This document shows, in pieces, positions 14,807 through 27,110 of a stretch of DNA of 64,000 nt. Position 1 is the stretch's first letter. Each line of letters starts with the position of its first letter. This DNA is from Dermatophagoides farinae. Its lineage: Eukaryota > Arthropoda > Arachnida > Sarcoptiformes > Pyroglyphidae. Made by a program: the position numbers and the translations under genes. The DNA lies in contig NC_134677.1 in the NCBI RefSeq assembly GCF_024713945.1, forward strand, positions 5,769,001 through 5,833,000. Direction: 5' to 3'. The notes under the pieces were generated by a model. That model was not told the DNA's origin and made no database searches. It saw nothing but the letters and a program-made list of their open reading frames with translations.

Positions 14807-15833
14807 ATGAATTTATTTGTTAAACCTCTGTATATTCATTATAATAGTCGGTTATTATCCGAAGCAACAATATTTTTTATCATCATAACATTGATTCGTT
14901 TTATATTACCATTAATGATCGTATGGAGAACTGATTCATTCTGGATTAAAGAATCGGAATATCGTGAAATGCCAGATATTGATTTCAGAAAAGATTTAAT
15001 CCTATTACTCAATGTTAAAACCATAGCTAATCAAGAAGAACATATCATTGGATTCAGTACAATCGATGCGATAAATCGAATTCTTGATGACGATAAATAT
15101 TTGATTCCGATTAATATTGTACAGTATGAATACGATTACGATAATGATAATCGATATGATGAATTAAAATTAATACTTGATATTCCGGTGGATTTGAATC
15201 GAACCCATGTTGTTGGATTTCGTTTATTAACATTTTTTCAATATCGTTTATCGGAACGTATACAGCTAGAAATGGAATCATTGGCTGATTTAAACATTAA
15301 CGATCGTATTGGTGGACAATACGTACGCATTGAAGGTCATCTAGAATTTGTACAACGAAAACCATTCAATCATCGTGGTTATGAATTTCGATTCAATCAA
15401 AGCATTATTCCTTCGGATAAAAAAATTCACCTTGAAGACATTCTACTAAGATATTCGCTTCGAAAATGTAAGTACTGTCTATACATATTGAAAAATTTTA
15501 TTTATTGTTTTTTTTGTGATCAAAGATTTTACTCAAATGAATGTCGACTATCAACACTGGCAACCATATCAATCAATACTTAACACGCGAACTAAACATC
15601 CATTCCGATTAGATGTAACCATCTATTATCATGATCAATTATTTCGATACTACACTGGATTCTGGTATCTAATCAAATGGGCATTGGTACAATATCTGGC
15701 TGTATTTATCATCATTGACTATTTTATCCATTGGATTCAATGTTTGGTATTCGATGGCTATATAGTAGCAACGATTCCACGAATACAAAATGTACATTTA
15801 TTAAATTCAATTTTAATGAAAAAACAATTTTGA
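14807..15833 (+). CDS. TMEM231: Transmembrane protein 231 (ciliary transition zone)
   Basis: Exons 14807-15467 and 15526-15833, joined in phase 1 over a 58-bp intron (AAAT|GTAAGT ... CAAAG), encode 322 residues, the normal length of TMEM231. I chose the ATG at 14807 because it starts the family pattern: a short basic stretch, a first membrane helix at about residues 20-38 (ATIFFIIITLIRFILPLMIV), then the conserved FWIKESEYREMPDIDF segment. The frame is open 39 codons further upstream, but that part does not fit the family. The extracellular beta-rich region is followed by YYTGFWYLIKWALVQY and a second helix (about residues 265-290), then a short tail with VATIPRI, all as in TMEM231. In other animals the protein sits in the MKS module at the base of cilia and gates membrane protein entry. 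In a mite the ciliated cells would be sensory neurons (inference). The 3' end runs toward the H1 histone gene. Confidence 0.93.
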
Positions 15834-15858
15834 ATTGTTCTCTTTCGAAATCAAATGT

Positions 15859-15874
15859 GGCTCTGAAAAGAGCC
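15859..15874 (-). promoter_or_regulatory. Histone 3' stem-loop of H1
   Basis: The minus strand reads GGCTCTTTTCAGAGCC, the exact replication-dependent histone mRNA stem-loop (6-bp stem, TTTC loop), followed by ACA, 42 nt after the H1 stop. A purine-rich CGAAAGAGAA about 14 nt further on resembles the U7 snRNA target (HDE). Confidence 0.97.
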
Positions 15875-15916
15875 GTTTAATGGATGAAAAAAAATTATGA
15901 AATAAATGAAAAATTT

Positions 15917-16555
15917 TTATTTTTTAGCCTTTTTAGGCGTCGATGGTTTTTTCGATGCAACTTTTTTCGGTGATTTCGATGATTTTGCTGTCGGTTTTTT
16001 TGCTTTCTTTCCGGCCGATTTAGGTTTACTTACGGCTAGTTTGGCTTTTTTCGGTGTAGCTGATTTTTCTTTTTTTGTTGATTTTTCCTTTTTTTCGCTT
16101 GATGGTTTGCTTGATTTAACTACCTTCACAGTTTTCGGCTTTGATGATGATGGTTTTGGTTTAGGTGATTTAGGTTTGGCCAGTTTTTTCGGCTTTTTTT
16201 CCCCAGATTCACTTTTAGCTGCTTTGTTTAATTTAAACGAGCCACTTGCGCCTTTACCTTTTGCCTGAATCAGTTCACCTTTAGTTACGCCAGATTTCAA
16301 ATATTTACGAACAAACGGTGTAATCTTTTCAATGTCGACAGTGTAATGAGATTGGATGTATTTTTTGATTGCTTGAAGTGATGAACCATTTCGTTCTTTT
16401 AGCTCTTTGATAGCATCTTTAACCATCGATGAAACGGGTGGATGATTCGGTTTAGCTTTTGGCTTTTTGTCTTTCGAAACTTTCGGTTTACTAGTTTTCG
16501 TTTTTTTTGATTGACCAGCCGTAGCTTGAGTTTGAGCAACTTCAACTTCTGTCAT
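15917..16555 (-). CDS. Linker histone H1
   Basis: Intronless, 212 residues starting at MTEVEVAQ. The open frame reaches 8 codons further up, but the ATG at 16555 gives a normal H1 N-terminus and lies about 70 nt below a TATA box. The winged-helix globular domain covers about residues 36-108 ([15 protein letters not shown] ... SLQAIKKYI ... GASGSFKL). The tail of about 100 residues is almost only Lys, Ser, Pro and Ala, with several SPK/TPKK-type motifs that cyclin-dependent kinases use in other H1 proteins. It binds linker DNA and compacts nucleosome arrays. It is the outermost gene of the histone cluster, transcribed in the same direction as H4, H3 and H2A. The 3' stem-loop marks it as a replication-dependent, non-polyadenylated histone gene. 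An E2F-like TTTTGGCGCGC lies at 16685-16695, upstream of the TATA box. Confidence 0.97.
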   Translation of the reverse strand: MTEVEVAQTQATAGQSKKTKTSKPKVSKDKKPKAKPNHPPVSSMVKDAIKELKERNGSSLQAIKKYIQSHYTVDIEKITPFVRKYLKSGVTKGELIQAKGKGASGSFKLNKAAKSESGEKKPKKLAKPKSPKPKPSSSKPKTVKVVKSSKPSSEKKEKSTKKEKSATPKKAKLAVSKPKSAGKKAKKPTAKSSKSPKKVASKKPSTPKKAKK

Positions 16556-16623
16556 TGTGGATGGACAAGAAAATAACAAAACATAAAATTGAAAATTTGT
16601 GCCAAGAATTTGTAAACAAAGTA

Positions 16624-16631
16624 TATTTATA
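16624..16631 (-). promoter_or_regulatory. TATA box of H1
   Basis: TATAAATA on the minus strand, about 70 nt upstream of the H1 ATG. An E2F-type element lies about 55 nt further upstream. Confidence 0.8.
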
Positions 16632-17016
16632 CCTTTTGCTCAAATCGAGAACGAGATCCGTGAGTGATGAAGGCGGAGCTTCAATTTTGGCGCGCTTTGC
16701 AAACAAATTTCGAAAAAATTAAGCGGCCATTTTAAGAAAATATCTGAACCAAAAAGATATTCACAAAACAAGTTTAATAATAGGAAAGTCAACTTCAATT
16801 GAACCATGAAAATTTTTGGACTATTTGAATATTTGGTCTCTATGATTGATAGATCGAATTTCATCGAACCAAAATAATCATAGATTCAGAATTTTACCAT
16901 AAATCGAATAACAAAAACTGAATTCAACTTCAACAAAGTTTTTATTGCATCATCATTAGATTACAGAATAAATCAATTTCAAAAAATAGCTCTTAATTCT
17001 CAAGTAAATTATTGGT

Positions 17017-17032
17017 GGCCCTGAAAAGGACC
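17017..17032 (-). promoter_or_regulatory. Histone 3' stem-loop of H4
   Basis: The minus strand reads GGTCCTTTTCAGGGCC, followed by ACCA, 60 nt after the H4 stop. The stem contains one U-G pair and the loop is the canonical UUUC. Confidence 0.97.
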
Positions 17033-17092
17033 GTTTTTCGTATGAGGTATTTATAACTAGGTTGGGATAATGTTGAAAAAACAATAAATGTT

Positions 17093-17501
<409 letters not shown>

Positions 17502-17562
17502 CTCGTAGAGTAGAGCTCGAGTGAACTCAGTCTTTTCGTAGCGCATGTCAAAACGGTGTCGA

Positions 17563-17576
17563 TTTTCGCGCGAAAA
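17563..17576. promoter_or_regulatory. E2F-like palindrome in the H4 promoter
   Basis: TTTTCGCGCGAAAA is a perfect palindrome that contains the E2F/DP consensus TTTSGCGC on both strands, about 62-75 bp upstream of the H4 TATA box. A further GCGCCAAA lies near 17648. E2F control of S-phase histone genes is known in animals; binding here is inference. Confidence 0.65.
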
Positions 17577-18050
17577 CTACATGGTGATAGCAAAGGTTGT
17601 TTTTTTTGTAATACTCAAAAGGAATAATTGATTTTTATCAAAGTTTGCGCCAAAAAAAAACTACTACCAAAACAAAATAAAATCTGGCGTGGTCTGCCAT
17701 GACAAAAAAAAAACGGTTTTTTTTCTTTCGATAAACTTTCTAAATAAGTGAATAAATCAAACTGGAATTTATAGAAATTTTTTTTTATAACCATCTCGAA
17801 CTAAAAGTTGTTTGAGATCATGTTTCGTTTATACATTGAAATAAACTCGAGAAATCGGTTTCTATTTTCATTATCTTTGACTCACTCAATTCACATGGTA
17901 AACTTTTTTCAAATAAGCTCATTTTCTAAATTCACAATAGCAGACTTCTGATGATGTTAAGAAATTTAAATGATTTTATTTTATTATTCAAATGACAAAA
18001 TGATAAATAAAGATTAAAAAAAAACTCGAATCTCAATTGGATAAAAATGT

Positions 18051-18066
18051 GGTCCTAAAAAGGACC
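18051..18066 (-). promoter_or_regulatory. Histone 3' stem-loop of H3
   Basis: The minus strand reads GGTCCTTTTTAGGACC, a perfect 6-bp stem 46 nt after the H3 stop. The loop is UUUU rather than UUUC. Confidence 0.95.
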
Positions 18067-18112
18067 GTTTGTATATGAATGATGGATTAGAATAAAATGA
18101 AAAGTGATGAAT

Positions 18113-18592
<480 letters not shown>

Positions 18593-18611
18593 TTAGTTTG
18601 ATTCAGGTTCA

Positions 18612-18618
18612 ATTTATA
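18612..18618 (-). promoter_or_regulatory. TATA box of H3
   Basis: TATAAAT on the minus strand, about 90 nt above the H3 ATG. Confidence 0.75.
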
Positions 18619-18944
18619 CTCAATTGCTGTGTTGGGCTTCTATGTTCTACACATTGAATGGGCAGGGTTTGGAAAAAATGGCGCGAAAATTTTGACTCAT
18701 CGATTATTGGCGGCAAATTTGAATCACATATCGATTATACTCATTATGGGTGATGCCATTTATATTTGACTAGAACATTGAATTTGCAACATTAACTTCA
18801 ATTCTTTTTATTTCGATTTTTTTTTAATTTACACAATTTAGAACAATTAATATTTTAGAAAAAAAAATTTATTTACACATAAATGATAAGAACTCAGGAA
18901 ATCGCTTACAATACAAGCTCATTTCTTATTCGCAATTATTTAGT

Positions 18945-18960
18945 GGCCCTAAAAAGGACC
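18945..18960 (-). promoter_or_regulatory. Histone 3' stem-loop of H2A
   Basis: The minus strand reads GGTCCTTTTTAGGGCC, followed by ACTA, 32 nt after the H2A stop. It has a UUUU loop and one U-G pair in the stem. Confidence 0.95.
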
Positions 18961-18992
18961 GTTTTTATATGAAAAATGATTGTAATTTAAAA

Positions 18993-19461
<469 letters not shown>

Positions 19462-19468
19462 CTCTAAA

Positions 19469-19551
19469 AGTGGTGTACGTAGCAAAAACGCGCCAAATTT
19501 TTTAGCTCCTCCTTTTTTGAAACGTGATTGGCTCGTGCTGCGTACACCACT
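19469..19551. promoter_or_regulatory. Bidirectional H2A/H2B promoter core with inverted repeat
   Basis: A 16-bp element at 19469-19484 (AGTGGTGTACGTAGCA) recurs inverted at 19536-19551 with a single mismatch. Each copy lies just inside one of the two TATA boxes (19454-19461 for H2A, 19560-19567 for H2B). Between the arms are an E2F-like TTTGGCGCG (minus strand, 19489-19497) and an inverted CCAAT box (GATTGG near 19525). The symmetry suggests that the arms bind the same activator for both genes (inference). Confidence 0.7.
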
Positions 19552-19559
19552 TAGAATCG

Positions 19560-19567
19560 TATATAAG
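19560..19567 (+). promoter_or_regulatory. TATA box of H2B
   Basis: TATATAAG, about 85 nt above the H2B ATG, next to the right arm of the promoter inverted repeat. Confidence 0.8.
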
Positions 19568-19651
19568 TCGAACTTTGACAGAAAAAATCATTATTCTGTT
19601 TGTTTGGTTTTTTCGATCAACAATTTGAACTTCAACAACGAATCTGCAACA

Positions 19652-20029
19652 ATGGCCCCACCAAGCACTGGTAAAGCTGTCAAAAAATCCGGCAAAGCCC
19701 AAAAATCTGTTCGTGCTACGGACAAGAAGAAGAAACACCGTCGTCGCAGGAAGGAATCTTTCTCGATCTACATCTATAAGGTGTTGAAGCAAGTCCACCC
19801 GGACACCGGTATTTCATCGAAAGCCATGTCAATCATGAACTCGTTTGTGAACGACATCTTCGAAAGAATTGCTGCCGAATCATCTCGTTTGTCTCATTAT
19901 AACAAACGAACAACCATTACATCGAGAGAAGTTCAAACGGCTGTCCGACTTTTGTTACCTGGTGAATTGGCCAAGCATGCCGTATCCGAAGGAACCAAAG
20001 CCGTCACCAAATATACATCCAGCAAATAA
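19652..20029 (+). CDS. Histone H2B
   Basis: Intronless, 125 residues starting [19 protein letters not shown], a divergent basic tail followed by the conserved core ([27 protein letters not shown] ... [14 protein letters not shown] ... [16 protein letters not shown]). Lys in VTKYTS is the residue ubiquitinated by Bre1/RNF20 in other species. The frame is open upstream to 19517, but that part runs through the promoter and TATA box. It is the only plus-strand gene of the five histones. Confidence 0.99.
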   Translation: MAPPSTGKAVKKSGKAQKSVRATDKKKKHRRRRKESFSIYIYKVLKQVHPDTGISSKAMSIMNSFVNDIFERIAAESSRLSHYNKRTTITSREVQTAVRLLLPGELAKHAVSEGTKAVTKYTSSK

Positions 20030-20047
20030 ACTTTATTAATTATAAAC

Positions 20048-20063
20048 GGTCCTTTTCAGGGCC
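20048..20063 (+). promoter_or_regulatory. Histone 3' stem-loop of H2B
   Basis: GGTCCTTTTCAGGGCC, followed by ACTA, 18 nt after the H2B stop; identical in stem and loop to the H4 element. Confidence 0.97.
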
Positions 20064-20245
20064 ACTAAATAACATTCTGATATGGAGCAATTTTCATTTT
20101 TTAATTGTTTTGTATAATAAATAAGATTACGAATTCCGTCGCATACATCGAACATTTTATAATTTAATTTGGTATTTAAAAGCATAAACAAAATCGTGAT
20201 TTAGTATTTTTTGTGTTAAAGTGAGTTTTTTTTCCTATTTCCTGA

Positions 20246-21435
20246 ATGATGAATTGGTTCAACATTTTTTATTTTGTGTCGATTCTTATGCTCGTTATTG
20301 TTATTGATTCAATTCAAGCTGCCAATAATAAGCGTTTTCAGTCTTCATCATTGAGAAGAGATCAAGATTTCGAAAATATTGGTGGCCGAAAACGAAATGT
20401 TTTTGGAGCCAATAATCTTGAAAACCGTCTGGAAGCTAATTTTGTCGCTGCTATTGTTTATGTAGGACCATGTTGCGATTATAAGGATGTAGCACTCTCA
20501 AACCAATTAAAAGTGCACTGTACTGCCACTGTCATTAGCCCTAATTATATTCTAACAACAGCAGTTTGTTTGTAAGTATAAATACAATCATTTTAACATT
20601 AATAATTTCATATTTTTACTTTTATTTATTGCTATTTAGAGTACAACATATTGCGAAAAATCCTAGTCATTTCTATGTCATTTTTGATTTGAATCCATTA
20701 GAAAAATGGCGTAACTTTGCTGTAAATAATAATGGAAATTTTTTGGCTAGGAGAATTATCAATCATAAGGTTGATCGATTACTGTACAATAATGAAAGAA
20801 TTAAACAATCTATATAATTTTTATTTTTTTTTATAAATTCTTCCATACAGGTTCATGGAAAATATACGACTACTGATCCGTATAAATATAATTTGGCTTT
20901 GATACAATTGGACAAACCAATAAACTTGACAACACCTATTGTAGCTGAAACGCCACTTCCATATATCTCACATTATCGTCCATATTGTAAAGAATATAGC
21001 GAAGTGGATTACACCGATGTATATATGAATCACTGTTTTTTCTATGGATATGGTCCTAATCGTTATGATAACACCACACATAGAACCGGAATACTGAAAC
21101 GTTTTCATTTGCCATTATTAAATTCACGCTATTGTCGATATTTTGATGCAACTTTTGATCTAAAATCAAATCTTTGTGCTGGTCATAAACGAGTTACAAA
21201 TAAGGATGAAAAATTTAAAGGATTTATTGGAGGCGACTTTGGCGGTCCATTAGTATGCACAGTCATAAATGTACGAAATTTTAAAGATGTTTCTAAACGT
21301 TTAGTGGTGGGTATTGCATCCATGAGCGCTTTGGTGACACTTCCTGATCATTCATTAAGATTGTTCGATTACTTTTCAAGCACTCGATTCTTTCGTGATT
21401 GGATCGAAGATCTATCTGATCGTAATCGATTGTAG
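20246..21435 (+). CDS. Catalytically dead trypsin-like serine protease homologue
   Basis: Three exons, 20246-20571, 20640-20769 and 20851-21435, joined in frame over introns of 68 and 81 bp, give 346 residues (two adjacent ATGs at the start). An N-terminal signal peptide (about residues 5-25, FNIFYFVSILMLVIVIDSIQ) predicts secretion. The S1 fold is recognisable: CTATVISPNYILTTAVC, YNLALIQLDKPI and GGDFGGPLVC. All three catalytic positions are changed: His to Val107, Asp to Asn166 and Ser to Phe282. No clear IVGG activation site is seen, and Cys191 and Asp189 of trypsin are also absent. Reading frame and splice sites are intact, so it is a maintained pseudoprotease and not a decayed gene. Scabies and related mites have families of such inactivated proteases, some of which block host complement; whether this one does is unknown. 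Confidence 0.85.
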
Positions 21436-21644
21436 AATGTTTTGAAAATGAGTATTGGTTAGTAATTATTTGTAAAATTGTGTATCAAATGTGAGTAAAT
21501 GTACGGAAGTAAAACAAATTGTTGAATGAAATTTTTTTTTTGTAAAAATTCAATTTTTAATGTAAAAAATGGGATCGCTTAAAACAAAGAAAAAATCAAT
21601 TTTCTTATTTTTTTAAATATTTATGGCTATAAAATTTATTCCAC

Positions 21645-21668
21645 GTGTGTGTGTGTGTGTGTGTGTGT
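21645..21668. repeat. (GT)12 microsatellite
   Basis: Twelve perfect GT units between the convergent protease homologue and the first PP1 subunit gene. Another GT run lies near 26735. Confidence 0.95.
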
Positions 21669-21857
21669 GATATACAGTTTACGTAGTTTTAAAAAATTAC
21701 AATTTAACACAAAAATCGAGAATAAAATTGATCACAGATGATGAAAGTGAAAAAAAATTAAAAAATAAAAGTCATAATTAAAACGATTTAAATTATTGGC
21801 AATTTTTTCCATATCAATTACGATTGATGAGAAAAAATAATTTAGAAATTCGTGAAT

Positions 21858-24800
21858 TCAGAACGGTTTAAGATCCAATTGATAATTAAGGCCATCATTA
21901 TTATCCCAAAATTCTTGTCCATCGCCGGTTGTAAAACGGATGGCAAAAAACATTTTCGTTATCGATTCATTATGGTGAGAATGTTCGTTATTGCTTTTGT
22001 TTGATGGTTTAATTTGATGATAGAATGGTGATGAATGATAATGATAATGATTGAGATTAAAATCCTGTGGTCGAGCATAGATGACAAATGAAAATTTATC
22101 TGTATGGCCATCATGCGAGCCAGGCATATAGGTTGCTTCACGTTCAATAAACGTTTTCCATTCATCGAACGTATATCGGACAAATACTTTTTTAACAAAA
22201 TGAACATTTTCGACTGATACATTTCCATAAACAGTCGTTTCGGCCATTGTCAATGAATGCAAAATAACTTTTCGTTCAAATAAACGTCGACTAAAATCTA
22301 GACTCAACGATGGTATTGTAAAATTAGCAATGACAAGTTCGTATCGAGGATTGAGATTCATCGTATTGTTTAAGTAATCACGTTTCATTGATGGTATTGA
22401 TGAGAATCGTGTATTATTTTGCATGGAATTTGTTTTCATATTGTCTCCTGTTCCATGCCAACTGTCACTATTCCATTCATTATTTAAAGGAGGTGTGTAT
22501 GATGAATATCGACGTGGTGGTATCTGCGGCGTTAGCATAAAATAACGAACATTTTCCAATGAATGACCAAGAGTATCGGCAAAACGAACATTTTTCTTTT
22601 CATAATGAATGCTTAAAGATTTCGTTCGAAGAATGGATGTTTTTTTCTTTCGATTAGGCTTTGAAACATCAACATCGAGCGATTCTGTATAAGCCGGTTC
22701 TTCATTTTTCTGTTTTCGATTATTTAACTGATTGATCTGATCGGATAATTGTTGAGTTGCAGCTGCTAGCCACGCGGCTGCCGTTTCTTGTTTTTTGTTT
22801 GTACCTTTTATTTTAAAAAAATCCAAATTATAATGAAAAAACAAAATTAGAATCTGGTTATTAAAATAATTGGTTCATAAAAATAATTGCTTGTCCAACT
22901 ACCACAAAAAAATAGCTGAAAATCGATTGCTTTGACATGACAAAGATTTTTAGAAGTGGCGGTAAAAAAATTAGCGGCTGTCGTCATCGAATGTGATGAC
23001 GGCGAAGAAATAGTATTGATTTCATAATTCTGACAAAACATGATTATAAATAAATATGAATCATTTCAATAAAAACTCTTGACATCCAATAAACCAATAA
23101 ATACCATTTATATATAATTTGTTATAAGTGTAATCAACAGGCAGTTCATTGATAATTATTTCAAAAAAAAAAATATTTGATTGATTTTGTTTTCATGTGA
23201 CAGATAACTTTTTAGAAAAAAAATGATTACCAGATTCCTCAAAATAGATTTGATGATGATGTTACAGGGTCTCACGAAAACAAAATTTCCATCAATTGAA
23301 TTATTATTCATTCAGATTTCCTTTATGAGTGGTGAATAAATATTTCATCAAAACATTGAAAAAATCATCACTGAAATAGTAACCTAATTTCTCTCACGGA
23401 TTAATTTCACGGTCAGAAACTAGATGGAGATGAGTTTTTTTTTTGATACCTAAGATAGAACTTTGAAGAAATTAAGTTGCTCGAATTCTAAAATATACAG
23501 CATTGCAAAATATCAAATATTTGAATGAAAAGAATCAGATTGAGAGCTAATTATAGCAAGTTTTATATTGTTTTAAAAAGCTGCTAATTTAATGCTATAG
23601 CTAGATGCAATCTTCATTCATTCATTATCAATTATTCTCATTGTCAACAATGATTATCATATGATCTCTTAAATGTTTATGATGAGAAAAATTCAACCTT
23701 CAAAATTGTTATCATTTATGCAAAGCTAAATTCAAATTGAAAACTATCAAGAAAGTTTTTTTTCTATTTCTGTTTGGTCGATGACAGATAAACTGAATGA
23801 ATGATGGAAAGAAAAATAATACTGGAATCATTAGGTCAATGCGTGTGTGTTAAATGATGAATTTATCATCAATTGATCAATCAAAAATAAGAGAGGCGCA
23901 CAAAAAACCCGTAAATTGTGATTTTTTTTTATCTCAAATGAAAGCAAAAAAAATTGATAAAAAATCTACAAACACACACGCACAATAAGTTATAAATATC
24001 AATAATCATTGAAAAATTTGTCTAACTTTTTTTTCTTCTTTTCTTTGGAAACATATAGAAAATGATGATTACAACTAATCTTTCCAGGAACACTGTCCGT
24101 GTTTATTTATGACACTGAGAAAGTTGAATAACCAAAAAATAAACCGCCAAGCACTGACTTTTTTTTAATCCTCAAATTAAAAAAAACACCACTAAATATT
24201 CTATTTCAATCGATTTCCTTGTTTGGATTAACCACGATGAAGAAAAAAATGCTCTTACCTGATTTGAACAATGTTGTTCTATATTGATTTAGATTTGATG
24301 TCTTTTCGTTTTGATCTGACTCGCTTTCATCATATACATCAGCGTTATTATCATTTTTAAGATCATCAACATTCGACAAACTTGTTTCCAGTTTATCCAC
24401 ATTATTCAGTGTTGTTTCGTCAAATTGATCATTGTGAATGTAATTTGGGCGTTGAAGATGATCATGATAGACAGCATCGTTATCACCTTCACGAAGTTTA
24501 GAGATTAATTCTAAATCAGGCAATATCGGTACCATGGAACTATTTTTCCGTTCACCACGTCGATTCCATTTTTCATCATCTAATGATGACGTTGACATAT
24601 CCATGGAATTTATATTGTTTGATTTAGTCATTTCAATTTTTAATCGAGCCAGGTCATCTTCAATTGTCGTTTCATTTGATTCATCTGAAACTATAGATTT
24701 ATCTTTATCAGTCAGATATTTTTCAACGATTGCCAAATCTAGTTCAGTTGATGATCGCCGTCGTTTGTAAATATCCAACGAATCGACGCGAGAATTTTTT

Positions 24801-25294
24801 GGAAGATTTTCTTGTCCTTGTTGATCCATTATCTCATTATCATTTGTGATAGTTTCGTTTTTTAATGGCTCAACAAATTCATTTTTATCTTTATATAAAT
24901 CAATCGAATCTAAACGTTGTGAAATTTCTTGGAATTTTTGATCAAAAAATTTTAGGTTCGGTAATGAACTTGCCAATAGGGAATCACTATCCTCATTAGT
25001 GGTCGAATTATCATTTAAATTGTCATTTGTCGGGGTCATTTTATCGGAATACAGGATAGGCAATGACATTGAACATCCGATTTTTTGCCAGAATATTGCT
25101 GTCGAAGGTAAAGACATAGTTGATGTTGATTTAGCAAACGTAGATGGCATGACAAAATTTCCATTATGGTGATTTGACGTCCGCCCTTTGAATGATACAT
25201 TTCCGGTATTGAACGATGTTGTTGCAGCTGCTGATACTACTGTTGAATGACACCAATTGCTCCTGTGGCTCATCGATAATAATGGTGTAGTCAT
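21858..25294 (-). CDS. Protein phosphatase 1 glycogen-targeting subunit (PPP1R3 family), copy 1
   Basis: Two exons, 25294-24259 and 22804-21858, joined in phase 1 over a 1454-bp intron (TCAG|GTAAGA ... AAAAG|GT), give 660 residues. I use the ATG at 25294; the frame extends 4 codons upstream only through a TTG. The first 400 residues are Ser/Asn/Asp-rich and probably disordered. A PP1-docking RVxF motif (KKNVRFADTLG) lies at about 417-420, and a CBM21 carbohydrate-binding domain at about 502-657 with VFVRYTFDEWKTF, HDGHTDKFSF and EFWDNNDGLNYQ. The family brings PP1 to glycogen so that it dephosphorylates glycogen synthase and phosphorylase. The CBM21 is interrupted by a His/Ser/Asn-rich insertion at about residues 592-625. 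A second family member lies 4.7 kb away on the same strand. Confidence 0.92.
22847..24205 (-). other. Long intron of PPP1R3-like copy 1
   Basis: Inner part of the 1.45-kb intron (22805-24258). It is AT-rich, with no conserved coding sequence. A 64-codon frame at 22847-23041 abuts the acceptor but has no family similarity. Confidence 0.6.
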
Positions 25295-25306
25295 TTTTTG
25301 CTTCAA

Positions 25307-27060
25307 TTTCCTTCAGTTTATGGAATTTTGTTGATTATTATGTTGAAATTAATGAACAACCATCAACATTCATATATTTATCACAGTTCTTAAACTTTGA
25401 AATGAATTTAAACTTTTAAATTTTTTCAAATTTGATAATTCGATTAAATCACATTCATCAGTCTTGATGAATCAAACCTAAAAAAATGAATAAAAAAATC
25501 ATTCATGAAAAAATTTTTCTTAGTTTGGCATACAATTATTTTGTTGTAGAAATAAAAAAAAATTCCTGGCAAACACTCTGTGGGTTAGTAATGATGTGAA
25601 TGATGATGATGTAGGATGTAGTCGACATGCTAGGCAACATTCGAATCCGATCAACAACAAGAAAAAAAACTAAAACGGGCATGCATCAAACAACGAGGAC
25701 GATGACGACGACGAAAATATCTCGACAGATCCCAAGATGAAATGCATGCATGCAGACAGCGTAATTATTAGATGTGGTAAAATGTTGATGATAATCGGGT
25801 GGTTATGCAATCAGAAGAAAAAAAAATTGATTCACTGTAATGATGATTATGATAGTGGTGGCAGTATTGTTGAAAAATAATTGCCCTCGAACCATCATAA
25901 ACTGGTGATTTTTTTTTTGTTTGTAAATTGTTCATATATTTTTGTCTATTTCTTTTATTTTATGGATTTATGGATGTTTTGATTTTGATGCCAAATGTCA
26001 ACAATGAATAATTTTATCAACATTTTAACCTAACAAACAAAAATGCATTGTTCATTGTCGTCAAATCCAAATAATCAATAAAGAAAACAGATCAAAAAAA
26101 ATCGTATGATGAAAAGGCATGATTTTCTTAGTTGATTATTTCTATCATGCGACGAACACGCGATATTCTGTCCCCTACCATCTAAATCAATCGTTGAACA
26201 ATCAAAAATCATTGATGATCAAAACAAATTTTTATTGACAGGATTTCTATCACCATTTGATTGATCTTGTTTGTTTTTAGTCAATTTAATCATTGAAATA
26301 AATTTTCATATCAAATATTCGAATGTTGATGATATTAAATATGTCAAATCAAAAAACAAAAATCATTCAATATGAATGCAAATAAACCTAAACAATGTAT
26401 AGTATACATGAGATGATACTCACCAATATAGAAGGTCCGACAGTTGACAACAACAACAAAAATCAGCTATTTTTAATAAACCGTTGTGGTTTATGGAAGT
26501 TGACAGCATTATTTGATTTTTAATTTTAATTTTTTTAGCAAAAATAATGATTATTTTGCCATCCGGTGGTCACATAGATTTGTCAGACAAATGATCACTC
26601 AAAAAAAACCATACAGTGACTGGCTGATCAGTGATGTAAATATTTGTCCATTTTTATAAAAGCAAAGAATGTTTACAACTATAGTTTTAGATATATATTG
26701 GCCAAATAGAAAAACAAAATATCGTATGGTTGCCATGTGTGTGTGTGTGTGTTTGTGTAAGTATGTTTGCTCATGTCGTTGGCTTATTTGACTGATGACA
26801 CATTCGCACTAAAAGAATTTTTTTTCTTTTCGTTAAAGATTTGACCTCTTATGATAATGGTGATGGTGTCGACTTTGTTTTTTTCTTTTGCCTTTACCAT
26901 TTTGTCTCTGATAAACGGAACGATGGAAAAGTTGACTTGACTACATTGGTCGAATGCTCAAGTCCATTTATTATCGATTTTATTTTTTTTCTAACGAAAA
27001 TAGATAAATAAAATAGATAGAAATATAGATTTTTTTTTGTTTTAAAATAATTATTTTATC
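25307..27060. other. Intergenic region upstream of PPP1R3-like copy 1
   Basis: No coding region supported. A more GC-rich patch at about 25610-25770 (CGACGACGA runs and repeated ATGCATGCATGC) stands out from its AT-rich surroundings and may be the promoter of the gene starting at 25294. A GT run lies near 26735-26750. Confidence 0.5.
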
Positions 27061-27110
27061 AAATATATCACAGGGAAAAACTTTTTTTGGTAGAATGAAT
27101 AAAAATAATT

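Noticed and set aside
22847-23041. 64-codon frame next to the PPP1R3-like copy 1 acceptor, as an alternative first exon
   Set aside because: It ends in a stop before the acceptor and does not join in frame with a donor; the exon ending at 24259 joins perfectly.
25636-25656. TTCGAATCC-like string resembling a tRNA T-loop
   Set aside because: No acceptor, anticodon or D-arm pairing can be built around it.
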